In this document: positions 1 to 11,313 of the stretch, one piece after another
Layout: each line of letters opens with the position of its first letter
How positions within the stretch are numbered: position 1 is the first letter of the stretch
From: Sepioteuthis lessoniana
Taxonomy: Eukaryota; Mollusca; Cephalopoda; Myopsida; Loliginidae
Direction of reading: 5' to 3'
Length of the DNA: 64,000 nucleotides
Assembly: GCA_963585895.1 (NCBI GenBank)
Contig: OY757907.1
Coordinates: forward strand, 107,568,512 to 107,632,511
Position numbers and translations under genes: made by a program
Notes under the pieces: model-generated
What the model saw: only the letters and a program-made list of their open reading frames with translations
Told to the model about the DNA's origin: nothing
Database searches by the model: none

Positions 1-51
<51 letters not shown>

Positions 52-75
52 CTCTCTATATATATGTATATGTAT
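1..75. repeat. (TA)n microsatellite at window edge
   Basis: Uninterrupted TA dinucleotides run to about position 44, followed by short TG and TCTC interruptions. Similar (TA)n tracts of 20-45 bases recur throughout, for example near 2925, 6720, 7945, 13810, 14445, 33465, 35620, 38175, 40918, 46196, 54635, 58197 and 59374. Many directly abut repeat ends. Confidence 0.95.
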
Positions 76-84
76 AATCACCTC

Positions 85-470
85 TAGATAAATGCATCCC
101 TAACAATTTTTATAAAAGTTTATTTTCTTCTAAACCAAAGACAACAGGATGTTTTTATTCCTAGTGGAATATTAATCAGTCAAAACCAACATCATTAATT
201 ACTATTTATTGCCAAACTCAATAGCCAAAAACAAAATTGTGATACCTCAGTGGCCAAACATAAATTTTTATTTTTATATAAAAAGTTGGTCAGCCATATA
301 TTCATAATTTTTTTTTGTTAGTTTTCAATGCTGAAAAGTTTGGTAATAATGCCAAATATGATAAATTTTGATTGTTTAATCTTTCACTAGTGATAATAAC
401 GTCTTTGTATCTTTAATTTAGAAGAAAATAAACTTTTTTTAATACAAATTGTTAGAAATGTACTTATATG
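85..470. repeat. Foldback element, ~150 bp imperfect inverted arms
   Basis: The stretch 85-235 is matched by the reverse complement of 320-470. Shared blocks include CTAACAATTT and AGTTTATTTTCTTCTAAA, which lie at the outer part of both arms. The arms diverge by small indels and substitutions, and the spacer is about 85 bp. There is no coding content. The layout fits a MITE or foldback element. A transcript through it would form a long hairpin. Confidence 0.7.
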
Positions 471-689
471 TATATTAGTTCATTGAAAAGGATTTATTTG
501 AAATAGAAAATAATAGACATTTATTTTCAATATAATTTCCTTACTTGTCAATGTACTTAATCCAATACTTTTTATTGATTACATCCATGGAATATCATAG
601 AGTGAAAAATTTAGATCAAAATAGACAAATGTGTCAAGCTGAAAACTTATTGATGTTCACTCTAATATGATGAGAAAATACATAAAAAC

Positions 690-1583
690 TGTATGGTCAG
701 TAATATTGGTTTACTGAAAATTAGCATGGTCTGTACTATTGGTTTACACAAAATTAGCATGGTCTGTACTATTGGTTTACTGAAAATTAGCATGGTCAGT
801 ACTATTGGTTTACACAAAATTAGCATGGTCTGTACTATTGGTTTACTGAAAATTAGCATGGTCAGTACTATTGGTTTACACAAAATTAGCATGGTCTGTA
901 CTATTGGTTTACACAAAATTAGCATGGTCTGTACTATTGGTTTACTGAAAATTAGCATGGTCAGTACTATTGGTTTACACAAAATTAGCATGGTCTGTAC
1001 TATTGGTTTACTCAAAATTTGTATGGCCTGTACTATTGGTTTACTCAAAATTAGCATGGTCTGTACTATTGGTTTACTCAAAATTAGCATGGTCAATACA
1101 ATTGGTTTACTCAAAATTAGCATGGTCAATACAATTGGTTTACACAAAATTAGCATGGTCAATACAATTGGTTTACACAAAATTAGCATGGTCAATACAA
1201 TTGGTTTACTCAAAATTAGCATGGTCAGTACTATTGGTTTACTCAAAATTAGCATGGTCAATACAATTGGTTTACTCAAAATTAGCATGGTCAGTACTAT
1301 TGGTTTACTCAAAATTAGCATGGTCAGTACTATTGGTTTACTCAAAATTAGCATGGTCAATAGAATTGGTTTACTCAAAATTAGCATGGTCAATACAATT
1401 GGTTTACTCAAAATTAGCGTGGTCAATACAATTTTTTTACACAAAATTATCATGGTCAATACAATTGGTTTACTCAAAATTAGCATGGTCAATACTATTG
1501 GTTTACACAAAATTATCATGGTCAGTACTATTGGTTTACTGAAAATTAGCATAGTACTATTGGTTTACTCAAAATTAGTATAG
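690..1583. repeat. 33-bp minisatellite, about 27 units
   Basis: The unit is built from TTGGTTTACTCAAAATTAGC plus a ~13-base variable part around ATGGTC. It repeats every 33 bases with little indel noise. Variants (CTG/CAC/CTC before AAAATTAGC; TCTGTACTA, TCAGTACTA or TCAATACAA after ATGG) alternate in the first third and homogenise later. Because 33 is divisible by three, no unit stop arises in several frames, leaving 296-codon open frames on both strands and a 190-codon frame at 970-1542. These are by-products of the repeat and not supported as genes. Confidence 0.95.
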
Positions 1584-1799
1584 TTATAATTTGAACTGTT
1601 CTTGCTGATTTTTTCTTTCCTGTCAATAACTATTATACCACTTTCAGATATGTGTATATATATATATATATGTAGATACATCTATAAAGATCTAATAATT
1701 GATATCTTTAATGAAATTGATGAAAAATATACCATGTACTTCTATCTTTACATTTTCATCAAGATAAAATATTACTAACTATATTGGTCATTCAATATA

Positions 1800-2012
1800 A
1801 CAGGTGTTCAAATCCTGGATGAAGCTGTTCGCATTTCACATGATGTATACCTTTGGATGAAGTATGCATTCTCCTATTCTATCTTCAACTATTAGTAAAT
1901 TATAGGACCAACCAGGCTCTTTAACCTAGGTATGGCAACCAGTCTTAGAGAAGAAAAAGCTCAGAATTCCAACCTGTTAAACTTTGCTAAAAATTGACCT
2001 TTTGTCACACTA
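1800..2012 (+). repeat. SINE-C copy, decayed, head truncated
   Basis: It starts near a B-box-like GTTCAAATCCTGG and runs through the SINE-C body (tatacctttgg-like block, 'ctcagaattccaacctgttaaact', 'aaaattgacctttt'). The same order of blocks is seen in the well-bounded copy at 40518-40801. The tRNA-like 5' head is mostly lost here. Confidence 0.6.
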
Positions 2013-2029
2013 TACTCATTCAGGTAGTG

Positions 2030-2310
2030 TTAAAAAATAAATATGAGGTGAATTTTCAAATGGAGTTGGCTATAGACTTCTCTGCCAGCAAAAATTTGAT
2101 GTCAGACCACTGTTCAAGCTTGGATCACTGTTGGATTGACCACCATTTTGAATGGCTTCAAAACAAATATTTTTACAATATTAGAATATTTCTTGCTATA
2201 AACCAATTTGAAGCAATGCAGAGTTTACATGTAAGGAAAAAATTCTGAAAAAAAAAGTATTTTGCATTTTCAAAAAATTCACCTAATTCATTGTATGACC
2301 CTCATATATA
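2030..2310. mobile_element. Mariner-like non-autonomous relic
   Basis: The ends carry related inverted motifs: ATGAGGTGAATTTT near 2041 and, on the opposite strand, AATTAGGTGAATTTTTTG near 2270-2285, inside a GAGGGTCAT-type terminus at about 2300. The internal block CAGCAAAAATTTGATGTC recurs, diverged, at about 31325-31345 in a second copy. An 84-codon open frame (1994-2248) overlaps it but resembles no family I recognise. Confidence 0.5.
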
Positions 2311-2312
2311 GT

Positions 2313-2922
2313 CATGAGAATATTTAAAAATAGGGACCCAGAATTGTTTCATTCTAAAACTTTATTAATATTATCTGCTGATGATATTTTAATGCAAAAA
2401 TCTTGCAAATAGTTCAAATATAAATAAAATCATCCACTGAGTATTTTTTATACATGTACATTTACATACTATTAAAATTATTTTCATTTTCCCAGCTATA
2501 ATTATGTGTGTGTGTACATATATAAATATATGTGTATATTTATATATACATGCATTTATTTTTTTCCTGCTACTTTTGTTTTATGAACGCTAACCCAACA
2601 AAATGAAATAAATAAGGAAAGAATTCTTTTCCATTTAGATATTTTGGTTTAAATACATTGCTGTTTATCAGTTGGTATGAACATATTTTAAAACTCTTGT
2701 TACCTGTTGAAATATGTCATGTGATCTAATCAAGTAGTAATTCAATAAACACATTTTTTTTATTCTCCTTTTTTTAGACATAAAATATTTAAAATACCTT
2801 CTCTCTTTAAAGATAATCCAGGAAAAATATAATGAACAATATCATAACATGTGTAAGACCATTTAAAAAATGGATATATTAGAAATGTTATATTCCAGAA
2901 ATGATTGTTATTAATTAATCAA

Positions 2923-2960
<38 letters not shown>

Positions 2961-3288
2961 CTGACAAGGTTTATTACTACTTGAATTTCATGAATTTCAG
3001 TCTACAGGTAGGCAGAAAAAAGGAAATAGATAAGAAGTAATTATTTTCATGTTAAAATATTTTACCTGTTTGTCTAGTGATGTAAACATGAATTTTAAAA
3101 CATTTATCACCCATTGAAATATGCCTGGTGATTTTAAATCATAATTAAATAAACATGTTTCATTCTCTGTTTTAGATAGAAAATATTTCAATTATTATTC
3201 AATTTATGTAAATTTGTCTGTTGATAAACTTGAAAGGATATACTTGGCCTGGATACTTACTCTTAGCTTTTATTCAGCACCTTTTTTG

Positions 3289-3312
<24 letters not shown>
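2313..3312. other. AT-rich DNA without recognisable gene
   Basis: Low-complexity AT-rich sequence with a (TA)n tract at about 2925-2956 and a poly-T tract near 2755. The pieces around 2690-2800 and 3060-3185 share a weakly similar block ('acctgtt...catttt...aaataaacatgtttcattct'), suggesting an old duplicated repeat. No open frame here has protein-like composition. Confidence 0.6.
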
Positions 3313-3323
<11 letters not shown>

Positions 3324-3435
3324 ATCCACAGACAGATCTGTTTCGTTCTATCAGAACTCATCAGTGTGGCTAGACAGTATCTTCCCGTAGCTGGGATCGA
3401 AACCTGGTTTACGCAAATGTCAACACAAGCTTTAC
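3313..3435 (-). repeat. SINE-E, partial copy
   Basis: Directly follows a (TA)n tract. On the + strand it reads GTCATCCACAGACAGATCTG, then TTCGTTCTATCAGAACTCAT and GTGGCTAGACAG, then GGGATCGAAACCTGG, the complement of a B-box-like motif. The same blocks occur at 19385-19521 (+), 32600-32740 (-) and 36000-36146 (+). The tRNA-related head lies toward 3435. Confidence 0.75.
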
Positions 3436-3457
3436 GATCACCAATTTTACTTACTTA

Positions 3458-3700
3458 TATAAGTAAGTAAAGTTGGTCATCGTAGTTGAGGGTGACCCGA
3501 AGGTTCCTTTTTGATAGCTACTACACCAAGGTGAAGGGTAGGGTGCTACTCCTTTCCCTGGATTGCTCCACTTTCCCCGAGATCTTTACCTTATAATGCT
3601 GTGTTAAGCAAGGTAGCTTCAAGTAACATTTTTTGAGTCTTTGGTATGACTCGACCTGGGATTGAACACTGGTCTCCCAGGTCCCCTGACCATCCATCCC
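3458..3700 (-). repeat. SINE-D copy
   Basis: On the + strand it begins AGTAAAGTTGGTCATCGTAG and GAGGGTGACCCGAAGG, passes CTACTACACCAAGGTG and CCCTGGATTGCTCCACTTT, and reaches GACCTGGGATTGAACACTGG (complement of the B-box). Eight further copies share this order. The tRNA-like head lies near 3690, where it joins a LINE fragment. Confidence 0.8.
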
Positions 3701-4115
3701 TATCATCCATCACTTCAGGGAGGTCCTTTAAATTACATCCAGGGTCCACACATAGCCGATTTAAGTTTTTACTGGTCAGTCAACACAGACTAGTCCATCT
3801 CTATGAGTCCATGGGAGAATATCTTTTAGAAGTTCATTCTTGCTTCTCCAGCAGTGCCTACATATCTTGTTCATCTTACTTGGATTGTTTGTGAAATGGG
3901 AGGTAAGTGACCAATCAGATGCTTTTTTTTGTGTGATGTTGCTTCCATGATTTGTTCAAAAGAACATGTGACCTACTGGTGTAATTCCCATGAAGCCTTT
4001 TCTCTGTGTGTTGCATAAGTGTACAAGTCATGCATCCATACAATTGTATTGACACAGTCATAGCCAGGAAGAAATCTGGTTTTATTTTGTCTGAAATATA
4101 TATACTCAAAAATGT
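3700..4115 (-). mobile_element. RTE-like LINE fragment, C-terminal end, decayed
   Basis: Minus-strand translation at 3915-4118 contains SDKIKPDFFLAMTVSIQLYG, CTLMQHTEKRLHGNYT and LNKSWKQHHTKK. These match, with many substitutions, the LINE C-terminal region seen better at 41238-41450 (MKRSFFQAAVVSILLYGCTT, LDGNYTRML, LNKSWRQHPT). Sequence from 3700 to 3900 corresponds to the last segment before the usual ATG-repeat tail, which is cut off by the adjacent SINE-D. It is the most diverged LINE copy in the first half of the window. Confidence 0.75.
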
Positions 4116-4789
4116 CATCTGTAAACTAATACTGAATGTTCCAAATGCTATAAAAATAAAATACTTTTATGAATGTAGATGAGCTTAGAAGTCTATGTAT
4201 CAATATGAGCTTAGATATCTATAGAATTATTTCTGTTGAACAATCCTTTTCTTTTTTATCAACATTTTCTTCTTCTATTTGACAAGGCAAATATAAACTG
4301 AATGGAAACAAAATGTTGTAAAATAAGCCAGGCAAAGCCAATTTATTTTGTTGGGAGCAGCAGATGTTTAAAAAGATTTGTTATTTTGAACCAGACCTTA
4401 AAAAAACAAAACAGCATTCACACCATGACAAGTGCTTGTATATCAGCTGGGGTTTCTGAGGATGTGGCACCCACATGAAAAATGAGATCTTCTCCTCAAC
4501 TGGCACTTATGAATTAAGTTAAGAGTTAAAATAAGGGATAAGTTGCTGGAAATACTGAGGTTCTCTTTTTATGAGTTCAATTAGTACATTTCACCTGAGT
4601 TCAAATAGTACATTTTCTGTTTAAAAGTTTTTTGTTTTGTTTTGTTTTTGTTTCTAGCCATCACAGTGACATTTCTGAAATTAATTAATTAATTAAAATG
4701 AAACGATTTACAATTAATTTTTATTGTGTCACCATCAGGAATTTTTGTTATGACTTCTTGGAGAATTGGTTTACCCAAGTGCTTACTCA

Positions 4790-5010
4790 CCCACATTTTT
4801 CTCTATTAACTATCATTGAGTGCCAATAATAAGTGCCATTGTCTACATATCTAGAGAAGGAAAAGAATGCAGGGAGAAATAGAAGCATGCTTTTGTCAAA
4901 GGCATGAGAATCAAGTGAAAAATAAGTCTCATTTAAAATTAAAACTTGGTTCCAAATTTTTTTTGTGTTGGGAGCTGAGGAAGCTGTCAACACTTACTGT
5001 AATTGTAAAA
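4790..5010. repeat. Unknown duplicated segment, copy X1
   Basis: Blocks such as GAGTGCCAATAAT, GAATGCAGGGA, AAAGGCAT, AATCAAGTGAA and TGTGTTGGGAGCTGAG reappear in the same order at 5775-5990, about 970 bases downstream. Minus-strand frames opening at the same relative methionine exist in both copies (68 and 61 codons) but match no family I know. Two Family A copies lie between the duplicates. Confidence 0.65.
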
Positions 5011-5049
5011 AGAATTAAAAAATTGCTTAAAGATATCCAAAGCCAAAGT

Positions 5050-5573
5050 GAACCAGTCTTTTGGGGCTGCAGAGTTCACTGACTGTATCTCAGCAGAGGG
5101 GTTAGGATCCCCCAACAAGTGTCTAAGATATGACACTAAACAATCTTATGGTGAGGTTTCAGTAATGCTGGAGCTTTGGGGAATGAGAAATACCCCTTCA
5201 TTGCCATTGCTCCTAGGTCCACTCTGGCCCAGAGTGGTAGTACCTGATAGGGTCCTATCTATGGGTTGAATAGAACTAAACTGTGTACTTATGCTAAACT
5301 GAACTGTTTGAAATAGACTTGTTTTTACATTTAACTGTGTGTAAATAAATGACTGATTTGTAATTGAATTGTTAGTGATACATTGCAGTACTTGGAACCA
5401 TTTAACTTTCTTGATTAAACTGAATAGCTTGAAGTAGAAATGTTTTCGATATTTAAACTGTGTACTTATGCTAAACTGAATTCTTTGAAATAGAACTGTT
5501 AGTTTGTATAAAAATGGATTTGGCATTAAATAAACTACAATGGTTGATATGTCATAAAACCAAACCAAACCAA
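5050..5573 (+). mobile_element. Family A retroposon copy A1
   Basis: Head near TTTGGGGCTGCAGAG, then CTCAGCAGAGGGGTTAGGAT, CTGGAGCTTTGGGGAATG, CAGGTCCACTCTGGCCCAGA-like consensus and ACCTGATAGGGTCCTATCTA. This is followed by tandem segments of the type AAACTGAATTGTTTGAAATAG and the closing tail (TTTGGCATTAAATAAAC, ttgatatg, AAACCAAACCAAACC). No protein is encoded. Confidence 0.85.
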
Positions 5574-5774
5574 AGATTGGCCTTTCAGTGGGGCTTTGGA
5601 TATGCTGACTGTATCCCTTGAAGAGGAGTAAGACCTCCTCCTAAAAATGGATGTCCTGATATGACTCTAAACTCTGTCTGATGGGATCTCTAGTTATAGA
5701 GATCTGGGAAATGTGGTGTACTCCTTCATTGCTCAGATCCAGTTTTAACCCAAAGTCGTATTAGTAACTCTTTT
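5574..5774 (+). mobile_element. Family A retroposon, head-only copy A2
   Basis: Starts at once after the tail of A1 with GGGGCTTTGGATATGCTGAC, then AGAGGAGTAAGACCTCCTCC and GATATGACTCTAAACTCTGT, and ends before the tandem block. The head-to-tail arrangement suggests insertion into the A/T-rich tail of A1, or a partial tandem copy. Confidence 0.65.
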
Positions 5775-5990
5775 CTTGTTTCACCATCATAGAGTGCCAA
5801 TAATCAGAGCCACTGTCAAAATATTCAGTGATGAAACAGAATGCAGGGAAAAGTGGATTCTTGCCTTTTTTAAAGGCATTAGATTCAAGTGAACAGAAGA
5901 AATCTCACTTGAAATTACAAATTGCTTCATGAATTCAATTTTCTGTGCTGAGAACTGTGCAGGTATCAACACTCATTGTATTTGTATAAA
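5775..5990. repeat. Unknown duplicated segment, copy X2
   Basis: Partner of 4790-5010. Ordered shared blocks include CATAGAGTGCCAATAATCAG, GAATGCAGGGAAAAGTGGAT and AGATTCAAGTGAACAGAAG. It ends in a run of A (about 5990), as a retroposed copy might. Confidence 0.65.
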
Positions 5991-6129
5991 GAAAAAAAAA
6001 ACACTCGGACATAATCAACCCCACCCACGAAAATATACTACATTTTAACATTGATGAAACTAAAACTCAGCCCCTTTCCCAGATGTAGAGATACATGTAT
6101 ACACCAGCATAGATTTTCTTTTTTTATGT

Positions 6130-6405
6130 ATTTACCAACCTCTCTACAGGAGCAAGACATGAAACTAGGTCAATTTTTTAAGTGGAGTTTAACAGGCTTG
6201 AATTTAGAGTTTTCTTTCTTCTAGATTGGTTACCATATCAAGGTTAAATTTACAAGTCTATTCTACTATTAGCTGAAGGGAGAATAGTTGAATTCATGCC
6301 TTTCACAATGGTATTAACACTATTTGAAATTCCAACAGTCTTGTCCAGAATTTTAGTTGTGATTGCTGTGTCCATTTCTTACAATGTTGACAATGAGCAC
6401 CTTCT
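6130..6405 (-). repeat. SINE-C copy
   Basis: + strand order: CAAGACATGAAACTAGGTCA, GGAGTTTAACAGGCTTGAAT, TCTTCTAGATTGGTTACC, ATTCATGCCTTTCACAATGG and TGTCCATTTCTTACAATG, then GAGCACCTT. This is the reverse of the SINE-C consensus; the tRNA-like head is at the 6400 end. Confidence 0.75.
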
Positions 6406-6716
6406 AGATTTTCCTGTATCATGGCTATAAGATAGTTTTTATAAGTTTAGTTATGATCATGTATTGAGTTTATATAATAGGTCACAAAGTTCAAAATTAA
6501 CAAAAACAGTTTAATTAAATATATGAGAAACTATAGACGTTTCTGATTTCAGGGTGACTTTTCCTCTCATATACCTCACCTCCTTGCCTACAGAAAAGGA
6601 CGACAGCATGGAAAATTAAATTGAAGTTTAACCATAAGGGTAGCTTATACAGAATTAATTCTATTTCACAAAAATGAAATCAACATGTAATAAGATGTAA
6701 AAAAAACTGTAGTACT

Positions 6717-6760
<44 letters not shown>

Positions 6761-6821
6761 TAAATAAGGAAATGAATCCAACAGTAGGAAGAAAAGTTGA
6801 AAAAAAAATCCAAAATTTAAT

Positions 6822-7115
6822 AATAATCATCATCATCATGTCACGGCATCAGCAGGATATCCCTGACCCTCTCCCACCACCCTTCTCTATTGGCTATCAC
6901 TTCCAGTAGGTCTTCAAGGCTACATCTTGTATTGGCACAGAGCTGTTGTATGAAGATTCTAACTGGTTGTCCTGCCTTTGCTTGTCTATGTGAAGGGGTC
7001 CACAGGAGTAAGTCACTAAAGAGTTTGTCCCTACTTCTCCAACAGTGTCCCGCATGTCTGGTTTGTCTTACTCGGATAGTTTTCATGATGGGTGGTAAGT
7101 GGCCGTCAAGCTTTT
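6822..7115 (-). mobile_element. RTE-like LINE, 3' end only
   Basis: The minus-strand frame 6841-7086 reads MKTIRVRQTRHAGHCWRSRD, then SDLLLWTPSHRQAKAG, IQQLCANTRCSLEDLLE and GWWERVRDIL, which is the extreme C-terminus of the LINE shared by nine other fragments. The 3' end is a (CAT)n run on + (ATG on the coding strand) at 6826-6840. The 5' edge falls at about 7113, typical of truncation during target-primed reverse transcription. Confidence 0.9.
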
Positions 7116-7194
7116 CCTAATAATAAATCAAATTTTGGATTATTTGTTTTTTCAACTTTTCTTCATATATATATATATATATATATGTAAATGC

Positions 7195-7712
7195 ACGAGA
7201 AAAATTTGCATTACCGGAGACTCACTGTCGAACTGTTTAGTGTCTTACAGAGAACATGTGTTGGCTGGTGTGAAACGTACATCGAATGTCCATAAAGAAA
7301 GAACATAGAACATAGGAATCTCGAAATTCGAAAAACACGTAACGACTTCTCAGTTCAGGTACGAAACTTTTTATTACCTTTGAGTTTAAAGGTTCTTCAA
7401 CATAAGGAGAGAGATACACATTCTTTCTATTCTGGCTTTTTCATCTGCACCCCCATCTCGTGCGACACCTGCCCAAGGCCTCCCCAAGCAAGCAAAAGTC
7501 AACCCTTCTCGTTCAGTGTCCAGTTCTCAACTCAACTAACTTTCTTCAAAATCCCAAAATCCTTCATGCACTTCCGATGTGTGACATCATTTGCACTTGC
7601 TAGCCCCGTTTCCCATCTGGGCTATGGTGACATCTCTGAGTGATATGTTTGCTTCGTGCGCGTGCGTGTGAACACCTGTGTTAATGTTGCACCTAAGTAA
7701 CCCATGCACTTA
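7195..7712 (-). mobile_element. LTR-like fossil repeat (candidate solo LTR)
   Basis: A CpG-containing, less AT-rich block. Its reverse complement aligns along its length with 56350-56785. Shared pieces include GTGCAACATTAA, CAGGTGTTCAC, GATGTCACACATCGGAAG-like sequence, CCTTTAAACTCAAA and an AATAAAA followed by GTACCTGAAC. Two dispersed copies, a polyadenylation-like signal in the last third and no coding content suggest an old solo LTR of a Gypsy-type element. Exact ends and target duplications were not found, so another repeat class is possible. It looks old and diverged. Confidence 0.45.
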
Positions 7713-8239
7713 GCTGAAAGGTTCTCAGCCTAACTAAACCCAAAGGCATAAAACGAAATCCCTTGGCCATTATATTACACTGGGAGGATTTGATAAGAAA
7801 GAAGTTTATGTTGAAAAATGAATATTTAATGGGCAAAATACAGTTTTTTTTTTCATTATTTAGATTTACTGAGTGTTTGATTTCACAATACTTATACACA
7901 CATGCTCTGATTAACATTCTAATTGTGTGAGGAAAGCTTGGAATATATATATATATATATATATATATAATGTGTGTGAGTCATCCAAAAATAACTTAGC
8001 CTTGCCAAGAAAGAACAACCATAGCTGAACATTTTTTTAAACAACTCACTAACACTTCTTAGAAAAGTAGAAAAACTAACTGAGATTTCTGTCTTAATTT
8101 TCATGCAGGTGAGGTTCATACAAAGCTGAAAGATGTGCAACAAATCCAACCTCTGGGTGAAGTTTAGAACTTTTTAGACATTCATTGTATGCATATATAT
8201 AAGGTGTGTGTGTACCTGTTTGATGTCTTAATCTAATAA

Positions 8240-8825
8240 TTCATATAGGCTACCCTGTAGGCTGGGGTTTTAGATTATGCTAACTGACCCTCTGAAGAAA
8301 GTTAAGACCTCCCAATAAGGTCACTTGTTGGCCATGAGTATCAACCCATAATGCTTGAGGACAGGATCCTGATGGCTGAGCAATCCATGGTCCAGCAACT
8401 GAAGTAGACATGTGATTTGCAACATTCCCCTTTGGCCCTAACTGGGCTAGGTGGGTGATCAGCTGCTCATGTTAAACTCTAGCACCTATATGATTGTCCC
8501 AACAGTATACTTAAAATTTATTGATCTTGTGGCAAACACCCAACCCTTTTTAGAATTGCAAGATGGTAGTGGCCGAGGGTTAATTGCACTGAAATAGCAA
8601 TACTTGAAACTATTTAAACTGTGTGCAAACTAATGATTAATATTAAACAGAATTATTAGCATTTGATAGAAATACTTAAAACCATTTAACTGTGAACAAA
8701 AAAAAAGGAGCTATAACTTGTTAAAAAATAAAATTATTTATTTGCTTACCAATCATGTATATACATATGGGATTAGGTATTAAATAACTATAAAGGGTTC
8801 GTATGCAATTAGACCAAATAAGCTC
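8240..8825 (+). mobile_element. Family A copy A3, strongly decayed
   Basis: A head-like block (GGCTGGGGTTTTAGATTATG, AAGTTAAGACCTCCCAATAA) is followed at 8590-8700 by tandem-type segments (AATAGCAATACTTGAAAC, AACTGTGTGCAAAC) and a worn tail at about 8775-8825 (GGATTAGGTATTAAATAACT). The middle part, 8340-8570, does not match other copies well. Confidence 0.55.
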
Positions 8826-8919
8826 GGGTTAATTTATATAGGGTATCCTATTTTGAAATACTGATGAAATTACTGATTTCTCACTATTTTTTTTTATCTG
8901 AGTTGATTGTTAAATACAC

Positions 8920-9620
8920 TAACAATAAGACCCTCCAAACCCTATGTGTTCTAGATATAACACTAAATCCTCTAATCATAAAGCTAAAGTCCTGGAGCTT
9001 TGGGGAATGTGAAGAACCCCTTCATTGTCATTACTTCCAGGTCCACTCTGACTTGAAGTGTTGGTGCCTGTTAGGGTCCCATCTATGAGTCAAATAAAAA
9101 TATTTAATCATTTTCTTTCTTCAAAATCATTTAACTGTCTGCAAACAAATGATTGTTGAATTGACTTGGAATTATTTAACTGTATGCCAACAAATGAATA
9201 ATGTTGAATAGAATTATTTGTGTTAAATAGCAATGCTTGAAACCATTTTGTAGTGTCTGAATAAAATTAATTGTGTTAGATAGCAATACTTGAAATCATT
9301 TAACAGTCTGCAAACAAATGACCTATAGCTCATTAAAAACTTGTTACAATTCATGTACAAATTATATATACTTAATATATATGAATAAATAGAATTTGAC
9401 ATTAAATAACCTAAAATGGTTGATATACCATAAAACCAAACAAAACCATATATATTTAATAGATATGTATAAAAAGGATTTGGTATTAAATAACCCACAA
9501 TAATTGATATGTGATAAAACCAAACCAAACCAAATCATATATACTTAATATATATGAATAAATAGGATTTGGCATTAGATAACCTACAAGGGTTGATATG
9601 CCATAAAGCACAACCAACCA
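8920..9620 (+). mobile_element. Family A copy A4 with three tandem 3' tails
   Basis: The body runs from GACCCTCCAAACC through CTGGAGCTTTGGGGAATG, CCAGGTCCACTCTGACTTG and tandem segments to 9360. The 3' tail module (ACTTAATATATATGAATAAA, TGACATTAAATAACC, TTGATATACCATAAAACC) then occurs three times, starting near 9361, 9448 and 9536, with an 87-88 bp period. Confidence 0.8.
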
Positions 9621-9804
9621 GCCAACTATCCCTGTTTGGAATGTGATCCTCATAATGCACCCTAGATTTGTAGTCTTGTGCTTGTTTTTTATATATTGTA
9701 AAAAATATATATGTTCGATGGACAATTTTAAAGATTTAAAAGTAATATATACACATATTTTGTGATGAGGTAAGTATATATTAACCCACCCATCCAATAC
9801 AGGC

Positions 9805-10065
9805 AGTATGCAACACAACATCAATTTTTAAGTGGAATACACTTGGTTTGAATAGAAAGTTGTTTCCTTCTCCAAGACTGTTTCCTGTACCAAAGCTAAA
9901 GAGCTGAGTATACTATTTACTAATAGCAAAAGAGGAAGAATAGATTGATTCATGCCTTTCCCAAGGGCTTTGGTGCAAAGTGAACTGTAAACAGCCTAGT
10001 CTAAGATTTGTACTTGGCTTATTGAGTTCATTTCCTATGACAATAACCCTTATGCCATGTGTGAC
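9805..10065 (-). repeat. SINE-C copy
   Basis: + strand blocks: CAATTTTTAAGTGGAATACA, TTCCTTCTCCAAGACTG, AAGAGCTGAGTATACTATTT, GATTCATGCCTTTCCCAAGG and TTCCTATGACAATAACCCTT. The head end is next to the compound satellite. Confidence 0.75.
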
Positions 10066-10067
10066 TG

Positions 10068-10223
10068 TTTATATATATATATATATATTTTCTCTTTACA
10101 CATGCACACATACACATACACACACATAGATGTACATATGTAGCTCTCACTTTACACACACATATATATATTTCTCTTTACACATGCACACACACAGATG
10201 TACGTATGTAGCTCTCACTTTAT

Positions 10224-10261
<38 letters not shown>

Positions 10262-10325
10262 TTCTCTTTACGCATGCACACATACACATTCATACACATA
10301 GATGTACGTATGTAGTTCTCACTTT

Positions 10326-10357
<32 letters not shown>

Positions 10358-10384
10358 TTCTCTTTGTAGCTCTCACTTTACACG

Positions 10385-10432
<48 letters not shown>

Positions 10433-10511
10433 TTTCTCTTTACGCATGCACACATACACATACATACACATAGATGTACGTATGTAGTTCTCACTTTACA
10501 CACACACACAC

Positions 10512-10555
<44 letters not shown>

Positions 10556-10630
10556 TTACACATACATACATACACACACATAGATGTATGTATGTATCTC
10601 TCACTTTACACACACACATACACACACACA

Positions 10631-10674
<44 letters not shown>

Positions 10675-11255
10675 ATATATGCAAAAAGGAAAAGGCAGCA
10701 CAAGAAAAAATAACAATACAACTTGAGGAAATACACACACACATGTATATGTATGTGTATTCCTCCTTACACACACATACATATAAATGTATGGATCTTT
10801 CTTTTTACATTCCCACGTATAGATATATGTATCTCTCTCCTTACACAGACGCACATACTCACACATACATTTAGGTATATATAAATATGTGGATCTCTCT
10901 CTTTACACGCACATACCTATAGATGTATTCATCTTACTTTTTACATTCACGCATATAGATATATGTATCTCTCTCTTTACACAGACACACATACACACAC
11001 ACTCACATATATATAAATGTGTGGATTTCTCTCTCTACACACACATACAGAGAGATGTACACATCTTTCTTTTTACATACACACAGAGATGTATTGTATT
11101 TCTCTACACACGCACATACACACATGCATGCATACTTATTAAATGAGGGAATCTCTCTCTTCACACACACACACACATACGTATAGATGTGTATATCTTT
11201 CTTTTTACATGAACACAAATAGATGTATGCATCTCTCTCTTTACACACACACACG

Positions 11256-11313
<58 letters not shown>

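Noticed and set aside
690-1583. Repetitive proteins of 296 codons on each strand
   Set aside because: They follow from a 33-bp repeat without stops. No signal peptide, codon bias or splice context was seen, and both strands cannot plausibly be coding throughout.
690-1583. CRISPR-like array
   Set aside because: Repeats are contiguous with no unique spacers, and the context is eukaryotic. The same applies to 51411-51815.
6822-6840. Independent (CAT)n microsatellite
   Set aside because: It is the 3' tail of the LINE, as at 40999 and 46312.
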